DNA of 64,000 bases from the NCBI GenBank assembly GCA_016124755.1, contig WGNA01000003.1, positions 62,001 to 126,000 on the forward strand, given 5' to 3'. Source of the DNA: Bacteroidota bacterium. Its GTDB lineage: Bacteria > Bacteroidota > Bacteroidia > NS11-12g > UBA9320. The notes below the pieces were generated by a model, which was given only the letters and a program-made list of their open reading frames with translations, did not search any database and had not been told where the DNA came from. Within the stretch, counting starts at the first letter, position 1; each line of letters begins with the position of its first letter. The translations under genes were made by a program, and so were the position numbers. Shown here piece by piece: positions 51,115 to 62,644 of this stretch.

Positions 51115-51633
51115 TTATCCGTTAAATACTTTTCTGAGACCTACTCCTCTCTGTTCTGCAACGGTGTAAGGATCACGCAATTTCGATAATGCATCGATGG
51201 TTGCTTTCACCACGTTGTGCGGATTGGAAGATCCTTTGGACTTTGCCAATACGTCGTGAACACCGGCACTTTCCAGAACCGCACGCATCGCACCACCTGC
51301 AATAACACCCGTTCCGTGTGAAGCCGGTTTAATGAAAACCCGACCACCACTGTATTTTCCGTATTGTTCGTGAGGAACAGTTCCGTTAATTACCGGAACT
51401 TTAATGAGGTTTTTCTTGGCATCCTCAATTCCTTTCTGAATGGCATCGATCACCTCACCAGCTTTACCCAAGCCGTGACCAACGATACCGTTTCCGTCTC
51501 CGACAACCACAATAGCTGTGAAGCTGAAAGTTCTACCTCCCTTTGTAACTTTTGCAACCCGGTTGATCGCAACCACCGTGTCCTTTAGTTCGAGATCGGT
51601 TGTCTTTATTCTCTTTAATGTTTGTGTAGCCAT
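51115..51633 (-). CDS. rpsE: 30S ribosomal protein S5
   Basis: 172 residues. [59 protein letters not shown] and [20 protein letters not shown]. It acts in decoding accuracy and mRNA entry. Standard position between rplR and rpmD. Confidence 0.98.
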   Translation of the reverse strand: MATQTLKRIKTTDLELKDTVVAINRVAKVTKGGRTFSFTAIVVVGDGNGIVGHGLGKAGEVIDAIQKGIEDAKKNLIKVPVINGTVPHEQYGKYSGGRVFIKPASHGTGVIAGGAMRAVLESAGVHDVLAKSKGSSNPHNVVKATIDALSKLRDPYTVAEQRGVGLRKVFNG

Positions 51634-51641
51634 TTCCTCAA

Positions 51642-51998
51642 TTAAAATTTAAGTCCGCCTTCACGTGCTCCATCTGCAAAGCTTTTCACACGTCCGTGAT
51701 ACAGATAACCATTACGGTCGAAAACCACTTCTTCAATTCCGTTTGCCACTGCTTTTTCGGCCAAGGCTTTTCCGGTTTTGAACGATTTAGCAACTTTGTT
51801 TTCGGTTGCTTCATCTATTTCGCCGATTGCAGAAGAAACCGATAAAATCGTTTTCTGACCCAGGTCGTCGATTAACTGACCATAGATCTGTTTGTTACTT
51901 CTGAAAACAGACAGACGTGGTTTCTGAGCGGTTCCGAATACGTTTTTGCGCACTCTACGCTTAACCTTGAGCCTTCTTTGTACTTTAGCGTTTGACAT
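51642..51998 (-). CDS. rplR: 50S ribosomal protein L18
   Basis: 118 residues. [59 protein letters not shown] and [21 protein letters not shown]. Binds 5S rRNA with L5. Confidence 0.98.
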   Translation of the reverse strand: MSNAKVQRRLKVKRRVRKNVFGTAQKPRLSVFRSNKQIYGQLIDDLGQKTILSVSSAIGEIDEATENKVAKSFKTGKALAEKAVANGIEEVVFDRNGYLYHGRVKSFADGAREGGLKF

Positions 51999-52006
51999 CT
52001 CAATTC

Positions 52007-52558
52007 TTATTTAGCTGCCGACTTTCCGGCTTTTCTTCTCAATTCTTCACCAACGAACTTGATACCCTTGCCCTTGAATGGTTCCGGTTTTCTCAGGGAA
52101 CGAATCTTGGCCGCCACTTGTCCGATCAATTGTTTATCGTGACATTCCATTGTGATGGTCGGGTTTTTACCTTTCAGAGTTTCTGTTGCGATTTTAATTT
52201 CTGCCGGAATCTGAAGATAGATATTGTGTGAATATCCAAGGTTCAATTCCAGAATCTGACCGTTCGCCTCCGCTTTATAACCAACACCTACAAGCTCCTG
52301 CTGAACCTTATAACCATTAGTTACACCTTCAATCATGTTATTAATCAAGGCGCGGTAAAGTCCGTGTTTTGCTTTGTGTTCCTTTGCTTCACTCGGACGG
52401 GCAACTTTTATAATTCCATCTTCAACCGATACGGATATTGCGGGATCGATAGACTGTGTTAATTCCCCTTTTGGTCCTTTAACCACAACAGAATTATTCT
52501 CAACTTTAATGTCGACACCTGCAGGTAGTTTAATGGGGTTATTTCCAACTCGTGACAT
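52007..52558 (-). CDS. rplF: 50S ribosomal protein L6
   Basis: 183 residues. [69 protein letters not shown]-type C-terminal region ([20 protein letters not shown]). Sits near the factor-binding site. Confidence 0.98.
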   Translation of the reverse strand: MSRVGNNPIKLPAGVDIKVENNSVVVKGPKGELTQSIDPAISVSVEDGIIKVARPSEAKEHKAKHGLYRALINNMIEGVTNGYKVQQELVGVGYKAEANGQILELNLGYSHNIYLQIPAEIKIATETLKGKNPTITMECHDKQLIGQVAAKIRSLRKPEPFKGKGIKFVGEELRRKAGKSAAK

Positions 52559-52578
52559 GTTCTCTTCTTCTCAATAAA

Positions 52579-52977
52579 TTAAACAACGTAACACAAAACT
52601 TCACCACCGATGTGCTCTTTGCGGGCTTCTTTGTCGGTCATTACACCTCTCGAAGTTGACATGATTGCGATTCCCAATCCGTTGATAACTCTCGGAAGGT
52701 TTTCAGCATGTCTGTACTGACGAAGACCCGGCTTGCTCACTCTTTTTAATTCCCGAATTGCAGGAATCTTAGTGATCGGGTGGTATTTCAAAGCTATTTT
52801 GATGATTCCCTGTGGTCCTTCATTCTCAAACTTATAATTGAGAATATACCCTTTATCGAATAACACCTTTGTCATGTTCTTTTTAAGGTTTGACGCAGGA
52901 ATTTCAACGATCCGGTGATTCGCTTTAATGGCGTTACGGATACGGGTAAGGTAATCTGCTATTGGATCTGTATTCAT
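52579..52977 (-). CDS. rpsH: 30S ribosomal protein S8
   Basis: 132 residues. [60 protein letters not shown] and the C-terminal [10 protein letters not shown]. Central-domain 16S binder, and in other bacteria the translational repressor of the spc genes. Confidence 0.98.
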   Translation of the reverse strand: MNTDPIADYLTRIRNAIKANHRIVEIPASNLKKNMTKVLFDKGYILNYKFENEGPQGIIKIALKYHPITKIPAIRELKRVSKPGLRQYRHAENLPRVINGLGIAIMSTSRGVMTDKEARKEHIGGEVLCYVV

Positions 52978-52996
52978 TCTAATCTCTCGTTTTTAA

Positions 52997-53266
52997 TTAC
53001 CAGCTGGCTTTAGTTACTCCGGGAATCTTGCCATCAGATGCCATTTGACGGAACTGGTTTCTGCACAAACCGAAATCGCGCATGTAACCTCTTGGTCTTC
53101 CGGTGATGTTGCATCGGTTTCTCAAGCGCACAGGAGATGCGTTACGTGGAATCTTTTGCAAATCTTCGTAATTACCTTCCGCCTTCAGTTTGGCTCTTTT
53201 TTCTGCGTAGCGCTCTACCATTCTTTCGCGCTTACGCTGTCTGGCTTTCATTGATTCTTTTGCCAT
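52997..53266 (-). CDS. rpsN: 30S ribosomal protein S14 (zinc-free form)
   Basis: 89 residues, the long zinc-free (C-minus) form without a CxxC pair. [40 protein letters not shown] and [15 protein letters not shown] are the signatures. Confidence 0.97.
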   Translation of the reverse strand: MAKESMKARQRKRERMVERYAEKRAKLKAEGNYEDLQKIPRNASPVRLRNRCNITGRPRGYMRDFGLCRNQFRQMASDGKIPGVTKASW

Positions 53267-53267
53267 A

Positions 53268-53828
53268 TCAATTATTCTGGTTTTTAAATGGAATACCCAT
53301 TTGCTTCAACAACTCAAGACATTCGATGTCGTTGTTAGCTGTTGTTACAAAGGTGATGTCCATACCGTTGATCTTTGTTACCTTGTCGATGTCGATTTCC
53401 GGGAAGATGATTTGTTCGGTGATACCCATTGTGTAATTACCACGACCATCAAAACCTTTATCGCTCACTCCCTGAAAGTCGCGAACACGTGGGAGTGCAA
53501 TCGCCACCAGTCTGTCAAGGAATTCGTACATCTTTTCGCCTCTCAGGGTTACTTTGCAACCCACCGGCATATTCTCACGAAGTTTAAAGTTTGAAATAGC
53601 CTTTCTCGACATGGTTGCCACCGCTTGTTGACCTGCGATGAGCGACATTTCTTTAACAGCTGTATCCACCAGCTTTTTGTCGGCTACTCCCCCACCAACA
53701 CCCTGATTCAGGCAAATTTTGGTGAGTTTCGGTACCTGCATGATGTTCTCCCATCCGAATTTTTCTTTCAGAGCAGGAACAACTTCATCGTTGTACTTCT
53801 TTTTAAGTTGAGGAACGTAAGTTTCCAT
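53268..53828 (-). CDS. rplE: 50S ribosomal protein L5
   Basis: 186 residues. [60 protein letters not shown] and [20 protein letters not shown]. Binds 5S rRNA and touches the P-site tRNA. Its ATG overlaps the rplX stop by one base. Confidence 0.98.
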   Translation of the reverse strand: METYVPQLKKKYNDEVVPALKEKFGWENIMQVPKLTKICLNQGVGGGVADKKLVDTAVKEMSLIAGQQAVATMSRKAISNFKLRENMPVGCKVTLRGEKMYEFLDRLVAIALPRVRDFQGVSDKGFDGRGNYTMGITEQIIFPEIDIDKVTKINGMDITFVTTANNDIECLELLKQMGIPFKNQNN

Positions 53829-54166
53829 TATTTAATTAAATCTCCTGTTTTCTTAGCGTATCGCTGAAGTTTACCTTCTTCGTTTCTTTTCTTTCCAACA
53901 CGTGTAGCAGTTCCGCCAACCATCAGTTGAATTTTATCAACCAGAATCGGAGCCTCTAGCTTCACGATTGAACCATCCGGATTTTCTGCATCCGGCTTAC
54001 GGTGTTTCGTCACCATGTTGATTCCTTGCACGATTACCTTTCGGTCTTTCGGATAAGTCATCATCACTTCACCAGTCTTACCCTTGTCACGTCCGGAGAG
54101 AACTTTAACAGTGTCTCCTTTACGGATGAGCATCTTAGCTACTTTGTTATTATTCATTTTCGTCAT
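53828..54166 (-). CDS. rplX: 50S ribosomal protein L24
   Basis: 112 residues. A KOW motif at [20 protein letters not shown], then [20 protein letters not shown] and [20 protein letters not shown]. Assembly initiator of the large subunit. A second ATG three codons in is an alternative start. Confidence 0.97.
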   Translation of the reverse strand: MTKMNNNKVAKMLIRKGDTVKVLSGRDKGKTGEVMMTYPKDRKVIVQGINMVTKHRKPDAENPDGSIVKLEAPILVDKIQLMVGGTATRVGKKRNEEGKLQRYAKKTGDLIK

Positions 54167-54174
54167 CGCTTCAA

Positions 54175-54543
54175 TTACAATACTTCCGGAGCCAATGAAA
54201 CAATTTTCATAAACTGCTTATCGCGCAGTTCTCTCGCAACCGGTCCGAAGATACGGGTAGCTCTTGGCTCGTTTTGGTTGTTGAGCAGAACGCAGCTGTT
54301 GTCGTCGAATCGAATGTAAGATCCGTCTGCTCTCCTGTGTTCTTTTCTTGTTCTAACCACAACGGCTTTAGAAACCGCACCTTTTTTTATACCGCCGTTC
54401 GGAAGGGCCGATTTAACGGTTACCACGATTTTATCACCCACTCGGGCATATCGTTTTCCTGTACCACCAAGAACCCGGATACAAAGAACTTCTTTGGCTC
54501 CGCTGTTGTCGGCTACTTTTAGTCTTGATTCCTGTTGTATCAT
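54175..54543 (-). CDS. rplN: 50S ribosomal protein L14
   Basis: 122 residues. [40 protein letters not shown] and [20 protein letters not shown]. It forms bridge contacts with the 30S subunit. Confidence 0.98.
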   Translation of the reverse strand: MIQQESRLKVADNSGAKEVLCIRVLGGTGKRYARVGDKIVVTVKSALPNGGIKKGAVSKAVVVRTRKEHRRADGSYIRFDDNSCVLLNNQNEPRATRIFGPVARELRDKQFMKIVSLAPEVL

Positions 54544-54544
54544 C

Positions 54545-54799
54545 TTACTTCGCTTTTTCTATGATTTCAACCAGTCTCCAGCGCTTGTTTTTACTCAGCG
54601 GACGAGTTTCCATAATTCGCACGATGTCGTTCATTCCGCATTCATTTTTCTCATCATGAGCTGCGAATTTAGAAGTCATCTTTACGAATTTTCCGTATTT
54701 AGGGTGCTTCTTTCGACGCTCTACGGAAACGGTAATGGTCTTGTCCATTTTGTCACCGACAACCACACCGATAATTGATTTTCTAGAATTCCTTTCCAT
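54545..54799 (-). CDS. rpsQ: 30S ribosomal protein S17
   Basis: 84 residues. [40 protein letters not shown] and [21 protein letters not shown] primary 16S rRNA 5'-domain binder. Confidence 0.98.
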   Translation of the reverse strand: MERNSRKSIIGVVVGDKMDKTITVSVERRKKHPKYGKFVKMTSKFAAHDEKNECGMNDIVRIMETRPLSKNKRWRLVEIIEKAK

Positions 54800-54808
54800 T
54801 CTTTCTTC

Positions 54809-55012
54809 TTACTTGCTGTTTTCCGCCTTTTTTCTTGCGCTGATTTCCGTCAACATCCGGGCAACTACTTTTTTGCTTGCCTTGATTTTAGTCGGATTTT
54901 CAATAGGAGAAACTGCATGATTGAACTGAAGTTTCTGGAGTTGTTTGCGTTCCTCTCTGAGGTTTGCGTGCAACTCTTTGTTGTTCATTTGTTTAATATC
55001 CTCGTAAGTCAT
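54809..55012 (-). CDS. rpmC: 50S ribosomal protein L29
   Basis: 67 residues, an alpha-helical pair: MTYEDIKQMNNKELHANLRE, LQFNHAVSPIENPTKIKASK and VARMLTEISARKKAENSK. Lies next to the exit tunnel where SRP and trigger factor dock. Confidence 0.96.
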   Translation of the reverse strand: MTYEDIKQMNNKELHANLREERKQLQKLQFNHAVSPIENPTKIKASKKVVARMLTEISARKKAENSK

Positions 55013-55014
55013 GA

Positions 55015-55434
55015 TCAGGCGCTGTAATCAGGTTTTATAACAAACTTAGTGGTAACTGGAAGTTTCTGTCCGGCAAGTCTCATAGCTTCCTGAGCAACTT
55101 CTGCCGGTACACCTTCTACTTCAAAAATGATGGTACCCGGTTTTACCACGGCTACCCAATATTCCGGAGATCCTTTACCTTTACCCATACGAACTTCCGC
55201 AGGTTTTTTGGTAACCGGTTTGTCCGGGAAAATTCGGATCCACACCTTTCCTTCCCTTTTCATGTATCGGTTTAAGGCGATACGGGCAGCTTCGATCTGG
55301 CGTGATGTAATCCAGTGAGATTCGAGTGATTTCAAACCGAAATCTCCAAACTCAATTCTATGTCCGCGTTGCGCTAAACCTTTAACACGGCCTTTCTGCT
55401 TTTTGCGGAATTTAGTACGTTTTGGCAGTAACAT
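55015..55434 (-). CDS. rplP: 50S ribosomal protein L16
   Basis: 139 residues. [60 protein letters not shown] and [18 protein letters not shown]. Positions A-site tRNA. Confidence 0.98.
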   Translation of the reverse strand: MLLPKRTKFRKKQKGRVKGLAQRGHRIEFGDFGLKSLESHWITSRQIEAARIALNRYMKREGKVWIRIFPDKPVTKKPAEVRMGKGKGSPEYWVAVVKPGTIIFEVEGVPAEVAQEAMRLAGQKLPVTTKFVIKPDYSA

Positions 55435-55449
55435 CTCTTTCTGCTTTTA

Positions 55450-56190
55450 TTATCTTCTTTGGTTTCTTCTTCTATCGTTGCGCTGACCACCGCCCGACTG
55501 TCCGCCCTTTTTGCGGTCAGTTTTCTTGTTGTCGCCCATTCCCATATTGATGGATAGATCGCGCTTACCGTATACTTCTTCTTTGAAGATCCATACTTTA
55601 ATACCGATCTTACCATACACTGTAAGAGCTTCTGATAATGCGTAATCAACGTCTGCCCGGAAAGTGTGCAATGGAATTCGTCCGTCTTTGAATTGTTCAG
55701 TTCGCGCCATTTCAGCTCCGTTCAAACGTCCGGAAATGATAATTTTGATTCCCTGAGCTCCCATTCTCATGGTGCTTGCAATCGCCATTTTAATAGCACG
55801 CTTATAAGCGATACGACCTTCGATTTGCTGAGCGATTGACTCACCTACCAATTTGGCATCGAGTTCTGGTCTCTTGATTTCGAAGATGTTGATCTGAACA
55901 TCCTTTTTCGTGAGTTTCTTGATCTCTTCTTTGATCTTATCAACCTCACTTCCACCCTTTCCGATTACGATTCCCGGACGCGCAGTGTGGATAGTGATTA
56001 TGATTCTTTTAAGAGTTCGTTCAATAAGAACTTTGGAGATTCCTCCTTTTGGAATCCGTACACCTATGTACTTACGGATCTTATCGTCTTCAGCAAGTTT
56101 CTCTGCGAATGTTTCACCACCATACCAATTGGATTCCCAACCGCGTACGATACCGAGTCTTAGCCCTACCGGATTTGCTTTTTGTCCCAT
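55450..56190 (-). CDS. rpsC: 30S ribosomal protein S3
   Basis: 246 residues. [22 protein letters not shown] domain with [20 protein letters not shown], and [18 protein letters not shown]. The C-terminal tail is extended and rich in Gly/Arg/Asn ([20 protein letters not shown]). Its ATG overlaps the rplV stop by one base. Confidence 0.98.
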   Translation of the reverse strand: MGQKANPVGLRLGIVRGWESNWYGGETFAEKLAEDDKIRKYIGVRIPKGGISKVLIERTLKRIIITIHTARPGIVIGKGGSEVDKIKEEIKKLTKKDVQINIFEIKRPELDAKLVGESIAQQIEGRIAYKRAIKMAIASTMRMGAQGIKIIISGRLNGAEMARTEQFKDGRIPLHTFRADVDYALSEALTVYGKIGIKVWIFKEEVYGKRDLSINMGMGDNKKTDRKKGGQSGGGQRNDRRRNQRR

Positions 56191-56573
56191 TAGATGTTTT
56201 CGGTTTCTGTTTCTTCAATAATTTCTTCAGCGCGGTTGTCTGATACGACGAGTGTAATATGGTTTGAACGCTTGCGAACTCTGTAAGCTCTTCCTTGCGG
56301 GGCCGGCTTAATTCTCTTTAGCGTTCTTCCCTGATTTACGTATACTTCTTTTACCACCAGTTCTTCAGCATCTCCGGATCCGTCGTTTTGTTGGTTCCAG
56401 TTTGAGATGGCGGAGAGTAGAAGTTTTTCCATCTTCTCAGCGTATGTTGGCTTTTGATTGAACTTTAGAATGTTCAAAGCCTTCATTACTTTTTCTCCAC
56501 GAATCTGATCGGCCACCAACCGCATTTTTCGGGGTGATACCGGACAATTATTCAATTTGGCTACAGCTTCCAT
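56190..56573 (-). CDS. rplV: 50S ribosomal protein L22
   Basis: 127 residues. [40 protein letters not shown] and [20 protein letters not shown], the hairpin lining the exit tunnel. A short acidic end ([12 protein letters not shown]) is added. Confidence 0.97.
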   Translation of the reverse strand: MEAVAKLNNCPVSPRKMRLVADQIRGEKVMKALNILKFNQKPTYAEKMEKLLLSAISNWNQQNDGSGDAEELVVKEVYVNQGRTLKRIKPAPQGRAYRVRKRSNHITLVVSDNRAEEIIEETETENI

Positions 56574-56579
56574 GATCTC

Positions 56580-56840
56580 TTATTTGCTTGTATGGCCTTT
56601 AAATGTTCTGGTTGGAGCGAATTCACCAAGTTTGTGTCCCACCATGTTTTCAGTCACATAAACCGGAATGAATTTGTTTCCGTTGTGAACAGCGATGGTA
56701 TGACCTACAAAATCAGGAGTGATCATTGATCTTCTCGACCAGGTTTTGATCACGGTCTTTTTGTTGGCCTCGTTTTGAGTGGTGATCTTTCGATCAAGTT
56801 TATGGTCTACGTAAGGACCTTTCTTTAATGATCTGGCCAT
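56580..56840 (-). CDS. rpsS: 30S ribosomal protein S19
   Basis: 86 residues. [39 protein letters not shown] and [19 protein letters not shown]. Head protein of the 30S subunit. Confidence 0.98.
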   Translation of the reverse strand: MARSLKKGPYVDHKLDRKITTQNEANKKTVIKTWSRRSMITPDFVGHTIAVHNGNKFIPVYVTENMVGHKLGEFAPTRTFKGHTSK

Positions 56841-56844
56841 CTAC

Positions 56845-57669
56845 TTATTTTTTCTTTTTACGTTCAACGATCAATCGATTTGAATGCTTGGTTCTGTTTC
56901 GGGTCTTGAGACCTTTAGAAGGGATACCTTTTCTGGATCTTGCTTGTCCGCCTTTAGATTTTCCTTCACCACCACCTTGTGGGTGATCTACCGGGTTCAT
57001 CGCAGCAGGTCTAACCCTTGGTCTTCTTCCCAGCCATCTGTTTCTACCTGCTTTACCCAAGCGAACAAGACTGTGATCCGGATTAGAAACCGTTCCGATA
57101 GTTGCCATACAAACAGACAATATCATTCGTGTTTCACCTGAAGGCAGTTTAATAATAGCGTATTTGCCATCACGCGCCAGCAATTGAGCACTAGTTCCTG
57201 CACTTCTGCAGATTTCGCCACCTTTTCCGGGTTGCATCTCTATGTTGTGAACGATGGAACCCAAAGGCATTTCTGAAAGCGGAAGTGCGTTTCCAACTTC
57301 CGGCGCAATGCCAGAACCTGTTTCAACAGTTTGTCCCACTTTTAAACCTACCGGTGCAAGGATGTAACTCACTTCTCCACCTGTGTGTTGGAGCAGAGAA
57401 ATAAATGCAGATCTGTTTGGATCGTACTCAATGGATTTTACTTCCGCCTTACCGGTAATACTTCTTTTGAAATCAACCACACGGTATCTTCTTTTATGCC
57501 CACCACCTATGTTGCGGATGGTCATTTTACCCTGATTGTTTCTCCCACCGGATTTCTTAATCGGAGCTAACAAGCTCTTTTCAGGTGAATCGGTTGTAAT
57601 TTCAGTAAATGCATTCGCAACTCTGAAACGCTGACCCGGTGTTGTTGGATTAATTCTCTTTACTGCCAT
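56845..57669 (-). CDS. rplB: 50S ribosomal protein L2
   Basis: 274 residues. [60 protein letters not shown] (with the His needed for peptidyl transfer) and [20 protein letters not shown]. Central to the peptidyl-transferase centre and subunit joining. Confidence 0.98.
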   Translation of the reverse strand: MAVKRINPTTPGQRFRVANAFTEITTDSPEKSLLAPIKKSGGRNNQGKMTIRNIGGGHKRRYRVVDFKRSITGKAEVKSIEYDPNRSAFISLLQHTGGEVSYILAPVGLKVGQTVETGSGIAPEVGNALPLSEMPLGSIVHNIEMQPGKGGEICRSAGTSAQLLARDGKYAIIKLPSGETRMILSVCMATIGTVSNPDHSLVRLGKAGRNRWLGRRPRVRPAAMNPVDHPQGGGEGKSKGGQARSRKGIPSKGLKTRNRTKHSNRLIVERKKKK

Positions 57670-57671
57670 TA

Positions 57672-57962
57672 TTATACACTTTCGTAGAAGTCGATCGTCT
57701 GATCATCCTTCAGGCTTACAATCGCTTTTTTGTAGTTGGATTTTTTTCCGTTCACATATCCCGCTTTGGTTAGTCGGAATTTTCTTTTTCCGCGAACTAC
57801 CATTGTGCTGATGTCGGTTACTTCAACTCCGTACATTGCTTCAATCTCCTTAATAATTTCAGGTTTTGAAGCGTCTTTATCAACCACAAAGGCAAACTGA
57901 TTCAACTTTTCTGAGAGTCGGCTTGACTTTTCGGTAATCAATGGTTTTACAATAACTGCCAT
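57672..57962 (-). CDS. rplW: 50S ribosomal protein L23
   Basis: 96 residues. [40 protein letters not shown]-like region and [20 protein letters not shown]. Main docking site for trigger factor and SRP at the tunnel exit. Confidence 0.97.
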   Translation of the reverse strand: MAVIVKPLITEKSSRLSEKLNQFAFVVDKDASKPEIIKEIEAMYGVEVTDISTMVVRGKRKFRLTKAGYVNGKKSNYKKAIVSLKDDQTIDFYESV

Positions 57963-57963
57963 C

Positions 57964-58596
57964 TTAGTTTGCTTTTAGATTAGTTACCATTTGATTGAGC
58001 GCATCTTCTGTGAAGATCACATTGTTCGCACGCAGAATATTATATGTATTTAATCCTTCAACACTCACTACTTCCGCATTTGGAATATTACGGGCTGATA
58101 GATAAACATTTTTATCAGTGGTTGCAGTAACCAATAATGAACGAACATTAGACATTTCCAAACCGCTAAGAACAGCTACGTAACTTTTCGTATTCGGAGT
58201 TTCCATGCTGATAGCATCAATTACACGGATACTATTGTCCTGAGCTTTGTAAGAAAGAGCCGATTTTCTGGCAATGTCTTTCAGTTTCTTGTTCAGTTTA
58301 AAACCGTAGTTTCTGGGTCGAGGACCATGCATACGACCGCCGCCTACCATAACACCAGATTTTGCAGAACCCGCACGCGCCGTACCGGTACCTTTCTGAC
58401 GTTTAAGTTTCTTGGTAGAAGCACTAACTTCACCCTTTTCTTTAGCCTTGTGAGTACCTTGTCTCTGATTAGCCAGATACTGCTTCACATCCAGGTAAAT
58501 AGCGTGATCATTCGGAGTAACTCCAAACACATCACCGGAAAGTGTAACTTCCTTCCCAGTTTCCTGTCCCTGTGTATTTAAAACTTTCAGTTTCAT
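57964..58596 (-). CDS. rplD: 50S ribosomal protein L4
   Basis: 210 residues. Conserved loop TKKLKRQKGTGTARAGSAKS reaching into the exit tunnel, then GVMVGGGRMHGPRPRNYGFK and ARKSALSYKAQDNSIRVID. The start overlaps the rplC stop by one base. In enterobacteria L4 represses the S10 operon; I see no matching leader here. Confidence 0.98.
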   Translation of the reverse strand: MKLKVLNTQGQETGKEVTLSGDVFGVTPNDHAIYLDVKQYLANQRQGTHKAKEKGEVSASTKKLKRQKGTGTARAGSAKSGVMVGGGRMHGPRPRNYGFKLNKKLKDIARKSALSYKAQDNSIRVIDAISMETPNTKSYVAVLSGLEMSNVRSLLVTATTDKNVYLSARNIPNAEVVSVEGLNTYNILRANNVIFTEDALNQMVTNLKAN

Positions 58597-59225
58597 TATC
58601 TCTCTACAATTACGTAGCAGCCTTTGTGACCAGGAACTGCTCCTTTCAATACCAGAAGATTGTCTTCAGGCATAACCTTCATAATTTGCAGGTTAATAGT
58701 CTTAACCCTATTGTTTCCAGTTCTTCCTGCCATTCGCATTCCTTTGAAAACACGTGACGGGAAAGAAGAGGCTCCGAGTGACCCTGGTGCTCTTCCTCTG
58801 TTGTGCTGACCGTGGGTCTGACCACCAACTCCGGAGAATCCGTGTCGTTTAACAACACCTTGGAAACCTTTTCCTTTGCTGTTGCTGATTACGTCAACAA
58901 ATTCACCTTCGTGAAAGATGTCAACTTTAACTTCGTCACCTAACTTAACATCGTGATCGATGTCTGAACGGAAGTCTTTGAATTCGAACAATACATGTTT
59001 AGGTGTTGTGTTCGCTTTCGCAAAGTGACCTTTCATCGCTTTGGTAGTGTGCTTTTCACTATGTTCCCCTGCTGCGAGCTGAAGGGCACGGTATCCGTCA
59101 GTTTCAATACTTCTCAACTGCGTAACCACATTGGGTTCCGCATAGATAACCGTACAAGGTATATTCTTTCCTTCTTCGGTGAATATACTTGTCATGCCGA
59201 CTTTCTTTCCAATAATACCTAACAT
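58596..59225 (-). CDS. rplC: 50S ribosomal protein L3
   Basis: 209 residues. [40 protein letters not shown] (with the Gln that is methylated in E. coli), [20 protein letters not shown] and [20 protein letters not shown]. Early assembly protein. Confidence 0.98.
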   Translation of the reverse strand: MLGIIGKKVGMTSIFTEEGKNIPCTVIYAEPNVVTQLRSIETDGYRALQLAAGEHSEKHTTKAMKGHFAKANTTPKHVLFEFKDFRSDIDHDVKLGDEVKVDIFHEGEFVDVISNSKGKGFQGVVKRHGFSGVGGQTHGQHNRGRAPGSLGASSFPSRVFKGMRMAGRTGNNRVKTINLQIMKVMPEDNLLVLKGAVPGHKGCYVIVER

Positions 59226-59227
59226 GA

Positions 59228-59536
59228 CTATACTTTAATTTCTACGTCAACACCACTTGGCAACTCGAGTTTCATCAGCGCATCCACTGTTTTGGAAGTT
59301 GAGCTGTAGATATCGAGCAACCGCTTATAAGAACACAACTGGAATTGCTCTCTGGCCTTCTTGTTTACGTGGGGTGAGCGCAACACAGTGTAAATCTTTT
59401 TTTCAGTTGGTAAAGGAATCGGGCCATTTACGATGGCACCCGTTACCTTTACGGAGCGCACGATCTTCTCCGCTGATTTGTCAATCAGGTTATGATCATA
59501 CGACTTGAGTTTTATGCGGATCTTTTGATTCACCAT
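59228..59536 (-). CDS. rpsJ: 30S ribosomal protein S10
   Basis: 102 residues. [40 protein letters not shown] and [20 protein letters not shown]. Besides its place in the head it joins NusB in antitermination. It directly follows fusA, with no tuf gene between. Confidence 0.98.
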   Translation of the reverse strand: MVNQKIRIKLKSYDHNLIDKSAEKIVRSVKVTGAIVNGPIPLPTEKKIYTVLRSPHVNKKAREQFQLCSYKRLLDIYSSTSKTVDALMKLELPSGVDVEIKV

Positions 59537-59541
59537 GTCAA

Positions 59542-61647
59542 TTATGCTTTAGCGGTATTTCCTTTCAATTTGGTTAAAATGTCATCAGCCATACTCTTAG
59601 GAACTTCTGAATAATGAGAGAATTCCATAGACGATGTAGCACGACCGGAAGACATAGTTCTCAAAGCGGTTACATATCCAAACATTTCGGAAAGAGGTAC
59701 ATTAGCTTTGATAACCTGAGATCCACCTCGCTCGTCTACACCAGCCAACTGGCCACGACGACGGTTAAGGTCACCCATAATATCTCCCATATAATCTTCG
59801 GGAGTAACAACTTCCATTTTCATGATCGGCTCAAGCAGAACCGGATTAGCTTTTCGGCAAGCTTCACGGAAAGCGGTTCTTGCTGCAATTTCGAAAGACA
59901 AAGAGTCTGAATCGACTGCGTGGAAAGATCCGTCAAAGAGTCGAACTTTCATGTGTTCAACAGCGTATCCTGCCAAAACACCATTTTTCATTGCTTCTCT
60001 GAAACCTTTCTCAACCGATGGAATATATTCTCTTGGAATAGCACCACCGACGATTTCATTTACGAACTGAAGTCCTTCTTTTCCTTCGTCGATCGGGCCT
60101 ATTTCGAATTGAATATCGGCGAACTTACCACGACCACCCGTTTGCTTTTTATAGGTCTCGCGATGCGTAACTTTAGAAGTGATAGCTTCTTTGTAAGCAA
60201 CCTGAGGAGCTCCCTGATTCGCTTCAACTTTGAATTCGCGACGCAAACGGTCAACGATGATTTCGAGGTGAAGCTCACCCATTCCACTGATCACGGTCTG
60301 ACCGGTTTCTTCATCAGTTTGAACTTTAAAGGTTGGATCTTCTTCAGCGAGTTTCGCTAATGCCATTCCTAACTTGTCAACGTCAGCCTGAGTTTTCGGC
60401 TCAACAGCGATACCAATTACAGGATCCGGGAATACCATTGATTCCAGTACGATAGGTGCATTTTCAGCACAAAGAGTATCTCCTGTTCTGATATCTTTAA
60501 ATCCGATTAATGCCGCAATATCACCAGCCTGAAGTCTTTCAATCTGATTCTGTTTGTTCGCGTGCATCTGGAAGATACGTGAGATACGCTCTTTTTTATT
60601 GGTTCTTGTGTTCAGAACATAAGATCCTGATTCAAGAACTCCACTGTATGCGCGGGTAAAACAAAGTCTTCCCACGTAAGGGTCTGTAGCAATTTTAAAA
60701 GCGAGCGCCGCAAATGGGCTTTCGGTGTCAGGCTTTCTGGAGGCAGGTTCATCATTCTTAGGATTGGTTCCCTGAATGGCTTCCTGATCCAATGGTGAAG
60801 GAAGAAGTTCCATCACATAATCAAGCATGGTTTGTACACCCTTGTTTTTGAAGGCAGTTCCACAAAGCATTGGAACGATCTTCATGCTAACGGTTGCTTT
60901 TCTGAGGGCATCGAGAATTTCACGTTCCGTGATGCTTTCCGGATCCTCAAAGTATTTTTCCATTAATGTGTCGTCGAATTCAGCAACCGCTTCGAGAAGT
61001 TGTTCTCTGTACTGAGTTGCTTCTTCCAACATATCATCCGGAATCGGTACAACCTCGAAGGTCATTCCCATATCGCTTTCATTCCAGATAATTCCTCGGA
61101 AATTTACAAGATCTACAACACCTTTGAATTTATCTTCTGCTCCAATCGGTAATTGCAAAGGCACCGCATTGCTTCCGAGCATTTCCTTTACCTGACGACA
61201 AACGTTCAGGAAGTCGGACCCCTGACGATCCATTTTATTTACGAATCCGATTCTGGATACGTTGTAATTATTGGCTAGTCTCCAGTTAGTTTCAGATTGA
61301 GGTTCAACACCGTCAACCGCACTAAACAGGAACACAAGTCCATCGAGTACCCGAAGTGAGCGGTTTACCTCAACGGTAAAATCCACGTGACCCGGAGTGT
61401 CGATAATGTTTACGTGATATTGCTGATCCCGGTAGTTCCAGAATACGGTAGTGGCAGCAGAAGTAATGGTAATACCTCTTTCCTGCTCCTGCTCCATCCA
61501 GTCCATGGTAGCGGCACCATCGTGTACCTCACCAATTTTATGAGAAACGCCGGAGTAATAAAGAATCCTTTCAGTAGTAGTGGTTTTACCTGCATCAATG
61601 TGAGCGGCAATACCAATGTTACGCGTGTATTTAAGGTCTCTTGACAT
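59542..61647 (-). CDS. fusA: Elongation factor G
   Basis: 701 residues. GTPase translocase of translation. G1 [32 protein letters not shown] (switch I), [20 protein letters not shown] (G3), [10 protein letters not shown] (G4), then domains II-V, ending [11 protein letters not shown]-like [20 protein letters not shown]. Complete and without odd features. Between rpsG and rpsJ. Confidence 0.98.
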   Translation of the reverse strand: MSRDLKYTRNIGIAAHIDAGKTTTTERILYYSGVSHKIGEVHDGAATMDWMEQEQERGITITSAATTVFWNYRDQQYHVNIIDTPGHVDFTVEVNRSLRVLDGLVFLFSAVDGVEPQSETNWRLANNYNVSRIGFVNKMDRQGSDFLNVCRQVKEMLGSNAVPLQLPIGAEDKFKGVVDLVNFRGIIWNESDMGMTFEVVPIPDDMLEEATQYREQLLEAVAEFDDTLMEKYFEDPESITEREILDALRKATVSMKIVPMLCGTAFKNKGVQTMLDYVMELLPSPLDQEAIQGTNPKNDEPASRKPDTESPFAALAFKIATDPYVGRLCFTRAYSGVLESGSYVLNTRTNKKERISRIFQMHANKQNQIERLQAGDIAALIGFKDIRTGDTLCAENAPIVLESMVFPDPVIGIAVEPKTQADVDKLGMALAKLAEEDPTFKVQTDEETGQTVISGMGELHLEIIVDRLRREFKVEANQGAPQVAYKEAITSKVTHRETYKKQTGGRGKFADIQFEIGPIDEGKEGLQFVNEIVGGAIPREYIPSVEKGFREAMKNGVLAGYAVEHMKVRLFDGSFHAVDSDSLSFEIAARTAFREACRKANPVLLEPIMKMEVVTPEDYMGDIMGDLNRRRGQLAGVDERGGSQVIKANVPLSEMFGYVTALRTMSSGRATSSMEFSHYSEVPKSMADDILTKLKGNTAKA

Positions 61648-61649
61648 GT

Positions 61650-62123
61650 TTATCTTGCTCTGAAATGTGAGAAGGCCTTATTCGCTTCAGCCATTTTATG
61701 TACGTCTTCCTTTTTCTTTACGCTGGCGCCTTCGTTTTTAGAAGCAGCCAAAACTTCTGCGGCCAATCTTTCAGCCATAGACTTCTCGTTACGTGATCTT
61801 GCGTATTTGATCATCCATTTCATACCGAGTGCGATCTTTCTTTCGGGATGCACTTCAATCGGAATCTGGAATGTAGCACCACCCACTCTTCTTGCCTTAA
61901 CTTCTACAGCCGGCATAACGTTGTTCAATGCTCTTCTGAAAACTTCAATTCCTTCTTCCTCTTCGGTCTTTCGGTCAACTATTTCAATGGCGTTGTAAAA
62001 GATTTTGCGGGCAACCTCTTTTTTACCTTGCCACATCATATTGTTGATGAAACGCGTAACGGTGGTGTCGTTAAACTTCGGATCCGGCAGTAACGGACGT
62101 TTCTTTGCTCTGGTCTTTCTCAT
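61650..62123 (-). CDS. rpsG: 30S ribosomal protein S7
   Basis: 157 residues. [60 protein letters not shown] and [20 protein letters not shown]. Nucleates the 30S head. The ATG overlaps the rpsL stop by one base. Confidence 0.98.
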   Translation of the reverse strand: MRKTRAKKRPLLPDPKFNDTTVTRFINNMMWQGKKEVARKIFYNAIEIVDRKTEEEEGIEVFRRALNNVMPAVEVKARRVGGATFQIPIEVHPERKIALGMKWMIKYARSRNEKSMAERLAAEVLAASKNEGASVKKKEDVHKMAEANKAFSHFRAR

Positions 62124-62497
62124 TATTTCTTAGGTCTCTTCGTTCCGTACTTACTTCTTCGTTGAGTTCTTCCATTCACACCTGCAGTGTCAAGAGCACC
62201 ACGTACAATGTGATATCGAACTCCCGGAAGATCTTTTACCCTTCCTCCACGCACCAGTACGATGCTGTGTTCCTGAAGGTTATGTCCTTCACCAGGGATA
62301 TAGGCGTTCACCTCCTTACCGTTGGTAAGACGAACCCTGGCTACTTTTCTCATAGCCGAATTCGGCTTCTTTGGAGTTGTTGTGTAAACACGGGTGCAAA
62401 CTCCTCGTCTCTGCGGGCAAGAATCCAATGCTCTGGATTTACTTTTTACCTCGAGAGAAGTCCGCCCGTTCCGTACTAATTGCTGTATTGTAGGCAT
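62123..62497 (-). CDS. rpsL: 30S ribosomal protein S12
   Basis: 124 residues. [40 protein letters not shown] (containing the Lys that gives streptomycin resistance when changed; the wild-type PKKPNSA is present) and [20 protein letters not shown]. First gene of the cluster, behind a strong promoter. Confidence 0.98.
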   Translation of the reverse strand: MPTIQQLVRNGRTSLEVKSKSRALDSCPQRRGVCTRVYTTTPKKPNSAMRKVARVRLTNGKEVNAYIPGEGHNLQEHSIVLVRGGRVKDLPGVRYHIVRGALDTAGVNGRTQRRSKYGTKRPKK

Positions 62498-62529
62498 TTT
62501 AAAGCTATACGCGTTTTTGAAAAGGTCTG

Positions 62530-62560
62530 CAAAGGTAGGTTTTCACAATTAATTTGCAAA
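62530..62560 (-). promoter_or_regulatory. Promoter of the ribosomal protein cluster
   Basis: Minus strand TTTG (62557-62560), exactly 19 nt, TACCTTTG (62530-62537): exact matches to both Bacteroidota boxes. The leader to the rpsL ATG is about 27 nt. Confidence 0.82.
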
Positions 62561-62644
62561 TGGGATCGAATAAATTTTCAACAGATTTCAGCGATTAATT
62601 TCTTCTTAAATATTTGTTAAGAAACTTTATCTGGTTTTCCTGAA

